IMG/VR virus record: IMGVR_UViG_3300033996_001518 | Span: 1 to 57,018 of that record | Length of the DNA: 57,018 nt | Reading direction: 5' to 3' (one strand) | Source of the DNA: a virus | Part shown: positions 44,701-54,709 of the stretch, piece after piece | Layout: the number at the start of each line of letters is the position of its first letter | How positions within the stretch are numbered: position 1 is the first letter of the stretch | Position numbers and translations under genes: made by a program | The notes under the pieces: generated by a model | Seen by the model: only the letters and a program-made list of their open reading frames with translations | The model's database searches: none | Told to the model about the DNA's origin: nothing

Positions 44701-44741
44701 GGCGGATAGAAATATTTTGTCGTATTCGTAGTTACTGCCAT
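41733..44741 (-). CDS. Baseplate/tail protein with P2 gpI-like segment (1002 aa)
   Basis: A large structural protein starting MAVTTNTTKYFYPPRPGSGA. The stretch at about 430-490 (INYAFYRNLILNAAYLFKSK, then GTRRSVEFMLRLIGAPDSLI) resembles the core of P2 gpI-type baseplate wedge proteins, which link the baseplate to tail fibres. The N-terminal 330 residues and the C-terminal half are beta-rich. It sits between baseplate genes and the first appendage protein, fitting a fibre-attachment role. It is much longer than P2 gpI (about 175 residues), so the gpI relation applies at most to one domain. Coupled by TAATG overlaps on both sides. Confidence 0.6.
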   Translation of the reverse strand: MAVTTNTTKYFYPPRPGSGAATFSDNIVGLQTVEGGGLTQGNFEFTTSVTEKVSRNFNVGAFSEPLSLQSLNIEDVAESRRIIATQFRVYPNYDVSQVLNFSMYGSLRKRFQVSATKVIHYFPASLDVIFNNLEFVTGATAVNISYDSVNDETYFEVNVDRINNPFDIDYSVSAATNLNLREITTSPYRNLYNTYLDYCVSINDDIFKIVSFQPSPTLSTGYISFYVSGAPFGTTASTINEDFQIRPNDLVVDRIFAESFDEVEKFLLNRLIRPEYTAVFQVPAQTENGEFYTNYQQVTWPKDGVWNLDIRSFLFDDYLTQLDEIAVNLDSFKTNLISRFLVTDSLKEFDTLGQKVEKIFQIYGRSFDQIKQFIDALAYMNSVNYNPSNDIPSQLLVNLAQTLGWTSNFSPITDEDFLSSVFGNTATPTYPGYARALTPTEINYAFYRNLILNAAYLFKSKGTRRSVEFMLRLIGAPDSLIEFNEHIYLADQKINLDQFYVQWASISGGTYVNKVPSYLPGDTYRIKGGVYSGYTSSATYEDVSIRLSEYPIDVFGYPKAPVNTESYFFQVGSGWYESTPQHRSPDKVVITGAVYTGQNYNIQTQLQPFTYGQPYLDRFRDFPYMTEGFKLQKVVDNNKSWLEEDTKIRVSTSADYNAYYFVDDERLVLNVKNVDLFLNPSQGLLYDVWKESVEYDYPFPESGLTVGYPVPGGVDWTYINPEPKKKTFFEFSQTFWENMINVRNRQYISDGKTGGYPVLQSIWWKYIESEQTVGLPNNKYTYQKLIDYVNGIGPYWMKLAEQMVPATTIWNSGVKMENSILHKQKFVYRRQRGCQFVPVPVTPCFIISNIFDYTCTTERTNYKLFPWLNGDPDVGNFNSILANRINNMLSQSGYTLNDCIQNSVQTEWYVDLRIENEVLIKEPVLNPDGTNYVGYGYTDVPTNEMWKNSVYEYLPLLYDYGFQGEIRGNDLIVTSLTCTERNINETLTLYAGIQININCNSN

Positions 44742-45649
44742 TAAGTTGTTATATTTGTGAAGTTTTTACTAAAATCAATATTATTACCTCTATTCTGTCT
44801 AACTTCATATAACAACGCATTAAATTGGTCTCTAACCTCGTATAAGTTGTATTGTCTGTAAATGTTATTAGCAGAGTCGTAGATTGTGTAGATACCATCA
44901 TCAATTGATTTGGTTTGATTACCATAAAGAGCAATTGCAAGAGATGATATGTCGTATTCAACCATTTCTATTTCCAATGTAATTGGATTAAAAAATGTAT
45001 TTGAAATTATAATATCTTGGCTAGGTTGACCAATAAACGGTGTTGCGTTTGGTTTGTTTGTTGGTGAAGATGACGGTGATAAAGTCAAGAAAAGTAAATT
45101 TGATGAACCGTCAACATATCTATATCTAATCGCCTTTTGTTGAGTATTAACTTCGTTTGTTACAACAGGTTCACAATAGAAACTTGAAGTAACTACTCTA
45201 AAGAAATTTGGAATTTTTGACCCGTCCGGATTTAAGTATTCGATTCTAAAACCAACTAACCCTTGAGGAACAAATTTATTTTGATATTGTGTTGGTACAT
45301 TTGCCAAATCAATTACCAACCCTTTAACATTTGGAAGAGCACTTAAAACTCCACAATCAGTAATTACAGTTCTAATTTGAGCAGGTCTTAAATAAAGGGT
45401 ATAAAATCCTAAAGCATTAAACTGACTTGCAGGTAATGTTAAATTATACAACCCACCTAAAACCTCAACACCGGCATTACCACCTGTTTCCGAATTCTCA
45501 AAATAAGGTCGTAAAATAGTTTGAGCATCTAATTTTGTTAGGACAAAGGCATCCGTAACGTCCCTACTTGGGGTGTAATTCATTATGATTTCAACATCCG
45601 CTGGTGAAACATCTGACGGTCTTATAGTACCATAGCTTCCAATTGCCAT
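44741..45649 (-). CDS. Structural protein (302 aa), probably tail/baseplate
   Basis: A 302-residue beta-rich protein (MAIGSYGTIRPSDVSPADVE) with no membrane segment, lone enzyme motif or repeats. A Ser/Pro-rich turn (LSPSSSPTNKPNATP) lies near 192-206. Its C-terminus is helical. The start is preceded by a TATTTATA box, and the end overlaps the next gene as TAATG, so it starts a sub-operon running into the 1002- and 710-residue genes. It is assigned as structural from its neighbours. Confidence 0.55.
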   Translation of the reverse strand: MAIGSYGTIRPSDVSPADVEIIMNYTPSRDVTDAFVLTKLDAQTILRPYFENSETGGNAGVEVLGGLYNLTLPASQFNALGFYTLYLRPAQIRTVITDCGVLSALPNVKGLVIDLANVPTQYQNKFVPQGLVGFRIEYLNPDGSKIPNFFRVVTSSFYCEPVVTNEVNTQQKAIRYRYVDGSSNLLFLTLSPSSSPTNKPNATPFIGQPSQDIIISNTFFNPITLEIEMVEYDISSLAIALYGNQTKSIDDGIYTIYDSANNIYRQYNLYEVRDQFNALLYEVRQNRGNNIDFSKNFTNITT

Positions 45650-45665
45650 ATCTTCTTATTTAATT

Positions 45666-45673
45666 TATAAATA
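45666..45673 (-). promoter_or_regulatory. TATTTATA box before the 302-aa structural gene
   Basis: TATTTATA on the minus strand, preceded by AAAC and followed by AATTAAA, ending 16 bases before ATG 45649. The context AAACTATTTATAAATTAAA is identical to that before the 1799-residue gene. Confidence 0.5.
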
Positions 45674-45693
45674 GTTTAGTTCTTTTTTTCATT

Positions 45694-46785
45694 TTAGTTT
45701 TCTTTGTTAATCACATTAAAAAAACCATATCCGTAATTAATCATATCCCCCAAGTTATCTACCTCCCCAAGTCTTTGTATTCTTTCGTAAGCACTATTCT
45801 TACCTCTTTCAACAAAAACGTTAGTTTGAACTTGAGCTTGGTCAATTACTTTTAATAATACCTCATCTTTTGTTATTGGAACCGCAGTTAAATTATTGTC
45901 AGTTAATCCTGACGATTGTTCAAAATAAATGGTGGTCCCATCAATATAATCATAGTAATTAACTGTATTAACTGTATAGGCGGTGTAAATTGAAGTGACA
46001 TCTGTAATTGCCCCCCATATTTGACCGTTACTAATAACCGGAAGTCCAATTCTATCATTAATACTTAATGTTCCATACGTCTTTAATTCATTAATTCTCG
46101 ATTTTGTAATACCTGAAATTGTGAATGGTATTGAGACGTAATTATTTGATGTTTGAGCACTAACCTCATTTATCGCATCTCCCGAAAATATGTAATTATA
46201 CGATACAGAAGTACCAATCCAATTACCTGATGACGGAGCAAAAAATGCCTCTCCCTCAGGATTATAGATAACAACATCACTAAAAGGAACCGTAATTGTT
46301 TTTGAAACTGTTGTAATTCCCCATGGATTTGTTTGTTCTAATTTAATCGTATATTGTTTAGGTAACTGAGGATATGTATGATTAATTGAATTAGGTGCGT
46401 AAGTTGTTATTGTTTGTTTTGGTGAACCATCACCCCAATCAATAATATAAGCAGATAACTCTAAAAATTTTTGGAACTCGTCAGAAGTGTTATAAACATT
46501 AAAAACATAAGGACTTGACGTTGTTGATGAAAATATAAAATTAGCAACTACATTTTTTTGTAATACCGCACCATCAAATGGACTATAATATCCCGCATCA
46601 ACCGCACTTTGTCTTATCAAAATAGGAATTGTCAATCCTGTTAGTAATGAACTACCGTTAACTCCTGAACTAACAACTTGTGTCATTGCAGAATAAACCC
46701 CAACCGGAGTCCCATCATAATCAACAACTGATAAGTCACGAAGAATTGTTTCGGGTGATATTTTAATATTATAAAAATCTTCCAT
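45694..46785 (-). CDS. Structural protein with PKD-like domain (363 aa)
   Basis: Residues about 80-170 contain a PKD-type beta-sandwich signature: IIDWGDGSPK (114-123) followed by NHTYPQLPKQYTIKLEQTNP (135-154) and a TVSKTITVP strand. PKD domains are common protein-protein or carbohydrate contact modules in surface and phage tail proteins. The remainder is beta-rich without recognisable motifs. The start overlaps the preceding gene as TAATG. It is probably a baseplate or neck-proximal tail component. Confidence 0.65.
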   Translation of the reverse strand: MEDFYNIKISPETILRDLSVVDYDGTPVGVYSAMTQVVSSGVNGSSLLTGLTIPILIRQSAVDAGYYSPFDGAVLQKNVVANFIFSSTTSSPYVFNVYNTSDEFQKFLELSAYIIDWGDGSPKQTITTYAPNSINHTYPQLPKQYTIKLEQTNPWGITTVSKTITVPFSDVVIYNPEGEAFFAPSSGNWIGTSVSYNYIFSGDAINEVSAQTSNNYVSIPFTISGITKSRINELKTYGTLSINDRIGLPVISNGQIWGAITDVTSIYTAYTVNTVNYYDYIDGTTIYFEQSSGLTDNNLTAVPITKDEVLLKVIDQAQVQTNVFVERGKNSAYERIQRLGEVDNLGDMINYGYGFFNVINKEN

Positions 46786-47615
46786 TATACAGGTGGATTA
46801 AGGTATTCATACCATTTTATGGGAACTGTTGTCCCGATTCTTTGTCCTAGACTATTAATTACCTGATATGTTTGGTTTTTATAATCCAAATTTACGGTAT
46901 AATAAAATAGCGTATTATTATCAAAAAGATATTGATTAGAGTTCAACGCAAAATTCGCTTGAGGTCCTATTTTTATTGGTGGGGTAGTTGTTTGATTATT
47001 TGTCATCAATTTAGTGAATTGCCCTGTCTTAGCATTATAAAACTTAGCCGACATATAAAAGGTGTCAATATCTAAAAAGTTCCTTTTCTTTAACCAATAA
47101 AGGAAAAACCCTTCTTTATCACCAACATAATCTAAAACAAATTTTGGTTTTCTAACATCCACAATAATTCTTTGCATTGGAGTTGTCATTTTAAGACCCT
47201 GTTGTGTCGGAATAATAACCGTTAAATAATTTGTTTGTTTTTTCTCATCCGTATTATCGTAAAAATCCAACTTAAAAAACGAGTTAGAAAAATTGTTCGT
47301 ATAATAATACAAGTCTTGAGGTGTAAATCCTTCACCTAAATAATTTATCTTCCAATTATTAATATCATAAGTTGAACCCCCTGAATAAAAGTAAAACTCA
47401 TAATTAATTTCAGTGTTATTTGTTGTTACATCCGGAGCATGAGCAAATCGACTGATTTCAAAGTCACGCCCAACACCAATCGCTTCGGTAATAACTTCAG
47501 TTTCATATTCTTCAACTGCCATGTCCAACCCTAAATAATCCCAAGTTAGTCTTACCGGTATATTGATTTGTTTATCCAAACCATCAGGCACTATTGTTAC
47601 TTTATTCACACTCAT
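46785..47615 (-). CDS. Structural protein (276 aa), unknown family
   Basis: I use ATG 47615 (MSVNKVTIVPDGLDKQ); a TTG one codon upstream is also possible. The protein is beta-rich with many aromatic residues (FYFYSGGSTYDINNWK; DFYDNTDEKKQTNYL). No domain is recognised. It overlaps the end of the 566-residue gene by 14 bases and its stop overlaps the next start (TAATG), so it is part of a tightly coupled structural operon. Probably a baseplate or tail-tube-end protein. Confidence 0.55.
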   Translation of the reverse strand: MSVNKVTIVPDGLDKQINIPVRLTWDYLGLDMAVEEYETEVITEAIGVGRDFEISRFAHAPDVTTNNTEINYEFYFYSGGSTYDINNWKINYLGEGFTPQDLYYYTNNFSNSFFKLDFYDNTDEKKQTNYLTVIIPTQQGLKMTTPMQRIIVDVRKPKFVLDYVGDKEGFFLYWLKKRNFLDIDTFYMSAKFYNAKTGQFTKLMTNNQTTTPPIKIGPQANFALNSNQYLFDNNTLFYYTVNLDYKNQTYQVINSLGQRIGTTVPIKWYEYLNPPV

Positions 47616-49302
47616 CAATCAATGGTTTTACAGCAAAATCAACGCCATATAGGCTCTCATTATAGTTTATTCCTTCCGGTATCAATCTAAATGTAATATC
47701 TTCAAATGGGTAATGAGCGGTGTTTAAAAACGGATAATCAACCCCTCTCTCCAAATTATCTGTAAAACCATAAGTATACAAATCCCTCCATCTAAATTGT
47801 TGGTCGGCACTTGAATAAAACGAATAACTTGGTACTTGGTCAATAAAATTAACATCTCCCGTTTCAATATAATCCGAGAAAACTCTCAAAGTCATTTTAT
47901 TATGAGGTTGATAATAAAATCCAAATGAATTAGTGTCCGGATTATTCATTGTTTGGAAAACTGTTTGATTATAATTTATTTTATGATAATATGTTGAAAT
48001 AACTCTCTCAATTTGTTCATAATCATTCCACTCACAAAAATCACCATCCATTACATCACCCTTCATTAAATCACCATTGTAATAAAAAGTTTTGGTGGCA
48101 CCACTAGTTTGAGTGTATGAAGATAATGGAACAGTAGTATTTGATTCATTATTCATTAAATCCCAATATTCATTAACCTCTTTTGTTAAGTTAAATTCCC
48201 AACCTTGTTTTAATCCCACTCCAAATGAAGGTTCATTAAAATATCCGGAATATCCTTTATTAACTATTGTTAGAAAAATCTCACTTAATGGTCGTTTTTG
48301 ATTATCAATATAACCCGCAAAATCTAAATCATATGCCGATGTCATATTGTAAGCATTACTACTTGTCTTTTGTGACACCCTAGAAATTTTATTAGGAGTT
48401 ATTGAACTATATTCAAATTGTTTATCTTCTCTAAACACATTTTTTTCAAAACCAATTTTAGTAACAATAAGGTCATCTAAATTAGTAATCACTTTATGCT
48501 CTCTAACATAATATTTTGATTTAGTTTCCGTTAAATTATCAGGGTTAATCACTCTCTTAAAAGTACCCATAACATTATCTGCAAATGTATTACCTGTGTA
48601 TCCAATGTTTAAAACATTAAACACATATTCATCACTATCCACTAACCCATTACCTAATGAGTAAACTTGAAATATGTTCGAATTTCTATAAGTTAAAGAC
48701 AATTCAACATATTCATTTGGAGTTAATCCATGAGACCCAATACATTTAAAGGATATTAAACCATTACCATTAATTTCAATATTTTCAATAATAAATGGAA
48801 TTCCCTCTTCCGCTAACCAATTCATATCTCCATTAGGTATATCGGAATAATACGCCAAATTCTTTTTATAGTTATTAGCGTGAGGATATGTTAAATAGTA
48901 CATCCAATTATATGTGTAAGCACTTTTTGACTTATAAGGGAAATGTTGGTTATCAACAATTGGTCTAAAAAAATCAAACTCATAATACTGAGGAAATCCT
49001 TTCCACGTACCACTGACAAATGATTGTTCAGCATTCACATAATATAAATTATATTGAAATGGTAAAAATGTTGTTGTTCCCGTGTATGTGTTATCATACA
49101 AATACCTAACCTTAAAAGTTGGTCTAAAAACAGTACAACCCTGTCTCTCATCATCATAAACTTGAGCAAGACTTATAGTGGCACTCCTATCGTATTCCGT
49201 TATCTCATGACTTGTTTGGTCTAAAGATATTGAAACCTTTTCATCTACAGAAGGAGCACCTTTATATTTAAGGTTACTTGGTATTATTGTGTAATTATTC
49301 AT
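47602..49302 (-). CDS. Structural protein (566 aa), unknown family
   Basis: A 566-residue Tyr/Asn/Phe-rich, beta-rich protein beginning MNNYTIIPSNLKYKGAPSVD. No membrane segment, signal peptide or catalytic motif is visible. Its start overlaps the end of the 1799-residue gene by 8 bases and it ends inside the next gene. The composition and the location among baseplate genes support a virion structural role. A specific T4 counterpart cannot be named. Confidence 0.55.
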   Translation of the reverse strand: MNNYTIIPSNLKYKGAPSVDEKVSISLDQTSHEITEYDRSATISLAQVYDDERQGCTVFRPTFKVRYLYDNTYTGTTTFLPFQYNLYYVNAEQSFVSGTWKGFPQYYEFDFFRPIVDNQHFPYKSKSAYTYNWMYYLTYPHANNYKKNLAYYSDIPNGDMNWLAEEGIPFIIENIEINGNGLISFKCIGSHGLTPNEYVELSLTYRNSNIFQVYSLGNGLVDSDEYVFNVLNIGYTGNTFADNVMGTFKRVINPDNLTETKSKYYVREHKVITNLDDLIVTKIGFEKNVFREDKQFEYSSITPNKISRVSQKTSSNAYNMTSAYDLDFAGYIDNQKRPLSEIFLTIVNKGYSGYFNEPSFGVGLKQGWEFNLTKEVNEYWDLMNNESNTTVPLSSYTQTSGATKTFYYNGDLMKGDVMDGDFCEWNDYEQIERVISTYYHKINYNQTVFQTMNNPDTNSFGFYYQPHNKMTLRVFSDYIETGDVNFIDQVPSYSFYSSADQQFRWRDLYTYGFTDNLERGVDYPFLNTAHYPFEDITFRLIPEGINYNESLYGVDFAVKPLIDECE

Positions 49303-52300
49303 CTATCGAATATAGTTCTTTAAATTTATCTAATGCCGTCTCACCTTTAATCAAACCAAAATAGAAATGATTTGGAGCACCAACTAAAAATTTAGTAGTT
49401 GGGTTAGACCAATTACCCGCAGTAGCCACATAAGTAAAATTATTAACCGTAGTTGCATTACCATTAAATAAATATCCACGAGCAAATTGGTCACTAATAC
49501 TATAAATTGACGGTATCATATAACTTGGTGTAATAATTGCCCTTCTATCAAGAGACTGATATCGTCTTGAAAAAATATCGTTTGTGTTTGTTGCCCAATT
49601 ATTCCCTTGTTCCCCAAAAACTCCTGCGGTTGCCGTAGATTTGATGTTCCACTGATAATAAGGTACTTCTTGGGATTTAATCCCATAAGGATATGTAATA
49701 GCATTTGCATTATTTGATGGTCTAAAATCTATCACCCCGGGAGTTAAATAATCTTTATTTTGTATATCTTGAGTTGTTGACGAAAAAAACACCGCCATTG
49801 TCGGTTTTGATAAATCACCAAGTATTTGTACCGGGTCATCAACAGCTCCTGTTACACTATAAAATTGAGGTGAAAATGGTATCACCCCATATTCAGAATT
49901 AATAGACATTGATTGTGCTAAATCCGCATCAATTCTTCTTGAACTACCGTCTCTACTAAATAATTGTTGTAATGCGTTATCCCCAAAAGCAAAAATTTGA
50001 CGTAAAAATCCTTCATCAGTGATTCTCGAAATCACAAATAAATTAACTAAATCTGAAGTATCCGAATAACTTGTCGGTACAAGACTTTTCATAATATATC
50101 CTTTAGCAGATGGGTCAAAAATTATTTCTTTATAAAAATCATCTTTAATCCCTAAATTAATAATTGTTGTAGGGAATAATAAATTTCTTCTGTTTACCGG
50201 AGCACTTAATCCCGCCACCGGTCTACCAATAAACACACCCTCACCTGAAGTACCACCTGTTAGTCTAAAAGGAGAACTTCTATAATAAAAATTATTTGTA
50301 TCTTTTTCATAATACACAACTTGTTTAGCAAATTTTGGTGATTCAGGTTGATTTAATTTATTAAAATAAGTGTCAACTTGTATTGGAAAGGCATATAAAC
50401 TACCATTAACCCAATTATTCATAAATGATTGTGATAATACTCCTCGACATAATCCATAGAAGAATCTAAATCTAAAACCCCATTCAGCAAATGTTCCTAA
50501 ATCTTGTCCTAAAGAAAACAATGGGTCATTAACCATTATGTAACATCCATTCTCAACAACATCACCTGCTTGACACCCTAATTGAACACCGAAATTTACA
50601 CCATTACCACTATAACAATCTAAACCAACCATGTCTTCACAACTTCCTAAAGTGGTAAGTACATTAGTTGCAGCCAATTGACCTTCAATATCCGCAGTGA
50701 CTAAATCAGCACCTAATGAAATTGATGGGTTGTTAAATGTGTATCCACCCCCACCAACAGGGTAAACCGCGAATCCGGCATTTTGCTGTAATAAACTGAC
50801 ACTACCTGTTAAAATTTCTTTATCATCAATATAATCAGAAGATGGTAATCTATCGGTTCTCATAATAATTTGAGATGAGTTAGACATATTTACCTCACTA
50901 GTTCCGGTAGATGTTGGATATAAAATAGGACTAAAATAAGTCGGTGCGGAATTCGGTAAAAACCCCCATATTGCATAGTCACAATATTCCCTAACACACA
51001 GACAACTCAAATCAAAAGTATTAGCAAAATTAATACAAATCCTTGTTATAACATAATTTCCTTTTGTCATAATCGCACCCCCTGACAAATCTTCAGCACC
51101 GTCATAATAATTGTCAGCAATACTCGCAGAATAAAATCGATTATTTGTTTTTGACGCAACTCCGGTTATAGGAGGAGGTGAAGTATTAACTGATATGTTT
51201 TGAACATAATCAGTTGAGAGTAATGGTGGTGAGTTGGTATAGACTTTTGATAATGATGAATCTAACGCACCATAAAAACCAAAATTTGGTGTCGTATATG
51301 CAGAATAATTAAGACCCGGACTTGTTTGTCCAACAATTCCCGGAGTATAAAAATAAGATGAATAACATATATTGTTTTGGTTATCGTGTTTTTGTACTGA
51401 AATTCCATTATTAGGTGGTAATGCCTGAATTGGTATATTCATTCTTGTCATCGCGGTAAAAGTCACAGCATCTTCATCTAAATAACCTAATATACGTCCA
51501 ATACCATACTTATTTATCATTAACGGAGAATACGGGTCAACCCCTCTTTGTAATATTAGAACTTTTTGATTTTCATAGTCCGCAAAATTTGATGTTGCTG
51601 CCGAATAGATTGCATTAGGTATTTGAGTACTTGAAAAACCATTATCACTATTAGTCAATCTAGTGTAATTTGGGTAACTTAACGGGACAAGACCACATTC
51701 TCTACCCCCCTCACCACAAACATATTCAAAAGTTGCCAATTTATTTTCAGCATTTAACGTTTTCCAAAAACTTGGATTGGTTGTACCAACAGAACCCGGA
51801 AATGAATACTCTGGTTTTCCATTTACAATTTTTTTAGTAATAGTAATAGCAGTCAATACTTGATAATATTCAATATCCGATGGATAAATATAATTTTGAC
51901 AACCTACTCCGTAAGTCACCGCGGAATACTCAGCAGTTCCTCCTGTATTTGTTAAATCAATACAATCAACATTTGTAATACCTGTAATTAATGGAAATTC
52001 AGGAGTAATTAACCCCTCAGGATTAGTAGTCCCTGTCGTTTGACCTGTAAACAATAATGTTACTTTTGAACCCGGACAAGTTCGATAAGTCACGGTCCCA
52101 GGTTCTGTTATTGAAATAACCATACTTTTCACACAATCGGAAGGATATGCCGGAATATCATAAGTAACAATAGTATCAGAAGTTTGACTGGTCGCATAAC
52201 GTACATCAGCAGTAAAAGCACTTGTTTTAATAATACCATTAATACCATTAACTTTATAACCCCCATTCGCTGTAGTTGCAGAATATAAATAATTTGTATC

Positions 52301-54694
52301 TTTAGTTTTTCTTGGGTCAACAAATGATAATAATGTACCCGGGTCTAAGTCCAAAACACTTAATACTGTCAATGTATTATCAAAATGACTTTTTGTACCG
52401 TTTGTTGGCAATGAAAAAGTAACTTTAATCTTATTTACATTATCAAAGAATTTTTTTCGGGTATTGTAAATATTAACTCTTTCACCAGGAGGAATCGTAA
52501 AACCATCTACTAATAAATCCCCTACCCCCGGAAATGAATAAATTCTAGAACTATTAATTTTAAAAATTGTTGGTTTATTTGGTCTTGATAAACTACCTCC
52601 AAGTCCTTGACCTTGCATAAGTGATTCCATCTGAAAATATGTGTCATAATTCTCATCATCAGCAGCAACAGGTGGCCAAGTTCGATTTGGTATTGTCGAA
52701 GCATTGGTTTGTAAATTTTCAGCGTACTGACCTCCATTAGAAAGTTGACTTAATAGACCAGCAGCAGGTGCTTGTTCTGTATCATCATCAGGATTTGGTT
52801 CAGTTGTTTCAGAGTCACATTCACAAGATTGACAATCGGGATAAGTTATCATCGGTAATTTAATCCTACCAAATTTATAAGCAACAATTTCTTCAAATTT
52901 AATTAAAATGAATATAATCGCCGCCGCATATAACGCAGCTAACAATGAATGTCCAATTATCAGACCTGCCGTCGCACCAAACGAGGCACTACCCGCAATT
53001 GCACCGGCAACTAATGAACCCTGAGCAATAACTTCTTTTCCTAACTCATAAAGTATGTAAGCTATTATTGCAACTGCAAAATTATTCCATAAAAAAGCTA
53101 AAAAGTGATAGATAATTAATAAAGGTAATCCAATTAATTGAATTACTTGTAATATTATTGAAAATATGAAAAAGAATAAATCAAAGTTCCTAAACCCTTC
53201 ATTAACCGGGAATTTATTAATTGTAGTCGCGCATTCATTACTATCAATTTCTTTAATACCAATAAACCTACCTTTAGCACCATTCTTAAATTGGTCAATA
53301 AAACCTGAAACAGTATAAACTTTATTAAATTCAAACTGATAAAAAGTATCTTCACAATTTATTTTTTGATTTAATATATTATTACGTAATGCAATATCAT
53401 TAGCAGTTGTTCCATAAAATCCTTCCGTATATCCTGACCAATCAAGACCAAAATAATATGAACTTTTTTGTCTCTCCTCATTGAGACCTCCTGAGTCTGT
53501 AGGGTCAGTATTACCCCAACCATATTCTTTAACATTTGGTACTAAGAAATAGGCCCGTCTTGTTTGTTCCGATAAACTAGGTGATTGAGACCACTTAATT
53601 TTAAATCGATATCTCCCTTTAGTAGGGATTCCTACTGTAGGGTCGTTTGATAAAACTTTTTCACCAAATTCATTAGTAATAAAGTAATCCAAATTCATTG
53701 GTAATTCAGTCATCCATACACCATTACCATCAATAATATTACCCGATTTTTCTAATTGAAATAACTCAAGTATTGGATTACCGTCAGCATCATAATTAAT
53801 TGTTTGTCGTATCGCTAAAATAGACCCAGGACCTGTAGATAATTGACATAAATTACCCATATCATCCAATGGTTTAGCATTTCGTCTAAGTCTTTGCGAA
53901 TCTGCGGTTGAGTAAATAGACCCCATGAACACTGAAGTTGGTTGTATATCAATATTGGCATCATCTCTAAGGTCAAAGTCAACACGGTTAACCGCAATTT
54001 GGCATATTTCAGGGTCACCCCATAATGGAGCAACTGATAATGTTCTTGTTAAACTAACAATTTGAGGTAGTGATGATAAATCATTTGAAGTTTTAAATCG
54101 GTTACCGGCAACTTGAGCTTCAGAGGCCAAACCCATTCTAATCAAATCTTGAGGTGTTAAAGAAAACTCCCCAATATCTGATAAGTCAATATCCATTACT
54201 AAAGTTTGCGGCCCTAATGGAACACCCATTATCATATAGTCACCACTCTCGTTTGTTTTAGTTGTGTATTTGTAGTATTTGTCGTAAATTTCAACCGCAA
54301 TTCCATCGGTTAATACATCATCTCTTGTAGGTAAAGTACCTGTCGCCGCGTGAGTAGAATACGACTTTTCATAAGGTAAAAGATTGTACCTAAAACCATC
54401 TTCATTTTTATCCGTTGGAGACTTGTAAGGATAAATACTTGTTATCAGTGGGTTGGATTCATCTACCGATGATATTGGGATGAATACAGATACTCTGGCA
54501 TTTGGAACACCAAATCCGTTATTCGCAGTAACCCTTCCAACAACAACACCGTATTCAGAACAACTTCTACTATAAACGTCAGTTTGTTGTATTTTTAACG
54601 ATAAGATTTCTAAGAACTCAAAATCTTGGTCTAACTGAACATTGATTGTTTTGTTAATACCTAATTCGGTTCTAATTCTATATGACTGACCCAT
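49295..54694 (-). CDS. Giant baseplate-region protein with hydrophobic core (1799 aa)
   Basis: Residues about 45-180 resemble a carboxypeptidase-regulatory/transthyretin-like beta domain (VVGRVTANNGFGVPNARVSV, then TNESGDYMIMGVPLGPQTLV). Residues about 498-620 contain at least three long hydrophobic stretches (DLFFFIFSIILQVIQLIGLP; FAVAIIAYILYELGKE; a Gly/Ala-rich segment; ALYAAAIIFILIKF). A Cys-rich (CQSCECDSE) and acidic, Pro-rich linker follows. The remaining roughly 1150 residues are beta-rich. Membrane-type helices inside a structural protein suggest tape-measure-like or membrane-penetrating function, yet the position next to gp6 suggests baseplate. Preceded by a TATTTATA box. Confidence 0.65.
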   Translation of the reverse strand: MGQSYRIRTELGINKTINVQLDQDFEFLEILSLKIQQTDVYSRSCSEYGVVVGRVTANNGFGVPNARVSVFIPISSVDESNPLITSIYPYKSPTDKNEDGFRYNLLPYEKSYSTHAATGTLPTRDDVLTDGIAVEIYDKYYKYTTKTNESGDYMIMGVPLGPQTLVMDIDLSDIGEFSLTPQDLIRMGLASEAQVAGNRFKTSNDLSSLPQIVSLTRTLSVAPLWGDPEICQIAVNRVDFDLRDDANIDIQPTSVFMGSIYSTADSQRLRRNAKPLDDMGNLCQLSTGPGSILAIRQTINYDADGNPILELFQLEKSGNIIDGNGVWMTELPMNLDYFITNEFGEKVLSNDPTVGIPTKGRYRFKIKWSQSPSLSEQTRRAYFLVPNVKEYGWGNTDPTDSGGLNEERQKSSYYFGLDWSGYTEGFYGTTANDIALRNNILNQKINCEDTFYQFEFNKVYTVSGFIDQFKNGAKGRFIGIKEIDSNECATTINKFPVNEGFRNFDLFFFIFSIILQVIQLIGLPLLIIYHFLAFLWNNFAVAIIAYILYELGKEVIAQGSLVAGAIAGSASFGATAGLIIGHSLLAALYAAAIIFILIKFEEIVAYKFGRIKLPMITYPDCQSCECDSETTEPNPDDDTEQAPAAGLLSQLSNGGQYAENLQTNASTIPNRTWPPVAADDENYDTYFQMESLMQGQGLGGSLSRPNKPTIFKINSSRIYSFPGVGDLLVDGFTIPPGERVNIYNTRKKFFDNVNKIKVTFSLPTNGTKSHFDNTLTVLSVLDLDPGTLLSFVDPRKTKDTNYLYSATTANGGYKVNGINGIIKTSAFTADVRYATSQTSDTIVTYDIPAYPSDCVKSMVISITEPGTVTYRTCPGSKVTLLFTGQTTGTTNPEGLITPEFPLITGITNVDCIDLTNTGGTAEYSAVTYGVGCQNYIYPSDIEYYQVLTAITITKKIVNGKPEYSFPGSVGTTNPSFWKTLNAENKLATFEYVCGEGGRECGLVPLSYPNYTRLTNSDNGFSSTQIPNAIYSAATSNFADYENQKVLILQRGVDPYSPLMINKYGIGRILGYLDEDAVTFTAMTRMNIPIQALPPNNGISVQKHDNQNNICYSSYFYTPGIVGQTSPGLNYSAYTTPNFGFYGALDSSLSKVYTNSPPLLSTDYVQNISVNTSPPPITGVASKTNNRFYSASIADNYYDGAEDLSGGAIMTKGNYVITRICINFANTFDLSCLCVREYCDYAIWGFLPNSAPTYFSPILYPTSTGTSEVNMSNSSQIIMRTDRLPSSDYIDDKEILTGSVSLLQQNAGFAVYPVGGGGYTFNNPSISLGADLVTADIEGQLAATNVLTTLGSCEDMVGLDCYSGNGVNFGVQLGCQAGDVVENGCYIMVNDPLFSLGQDLGTFAEWGFRFRFFYGLCRGVLSQSFMNNWVNGSLYAFPIQVDTYFNKLNQPESPKFAKQVVYYEKDTNNFYYRSSPFRLTGGTSGEGVFIGRPVAGLSAPVNRRNLLFPTTIINLGIKDDFYKEIIFDPSAKGYIMKSLVPTSYSDTSDLVNLFVISRITDEGFLRQIFAFGDNALQQLFSRDGSSRRIDADLAQSMSINSEYGVIPFSPQFYSVTGAVDDPVQILGDLSKPTMAVFFSSTTQDIQNKDYLTPGVIDFRPSNNANAITYPYGIKSQEVPYYQWNIKSTATAGVFGEQGNNWATNTNDIFSRRYQSLDRRAIITPSYMIPSIYSISDQFARGYLFNGNATTVNNFTYVATAGNWSNPTTKFLVGAPNHFYFGLIKGETALDKFKELYSIDE

Positions 54695-54709
54695 TCAATT
54701 CTTTTAATT

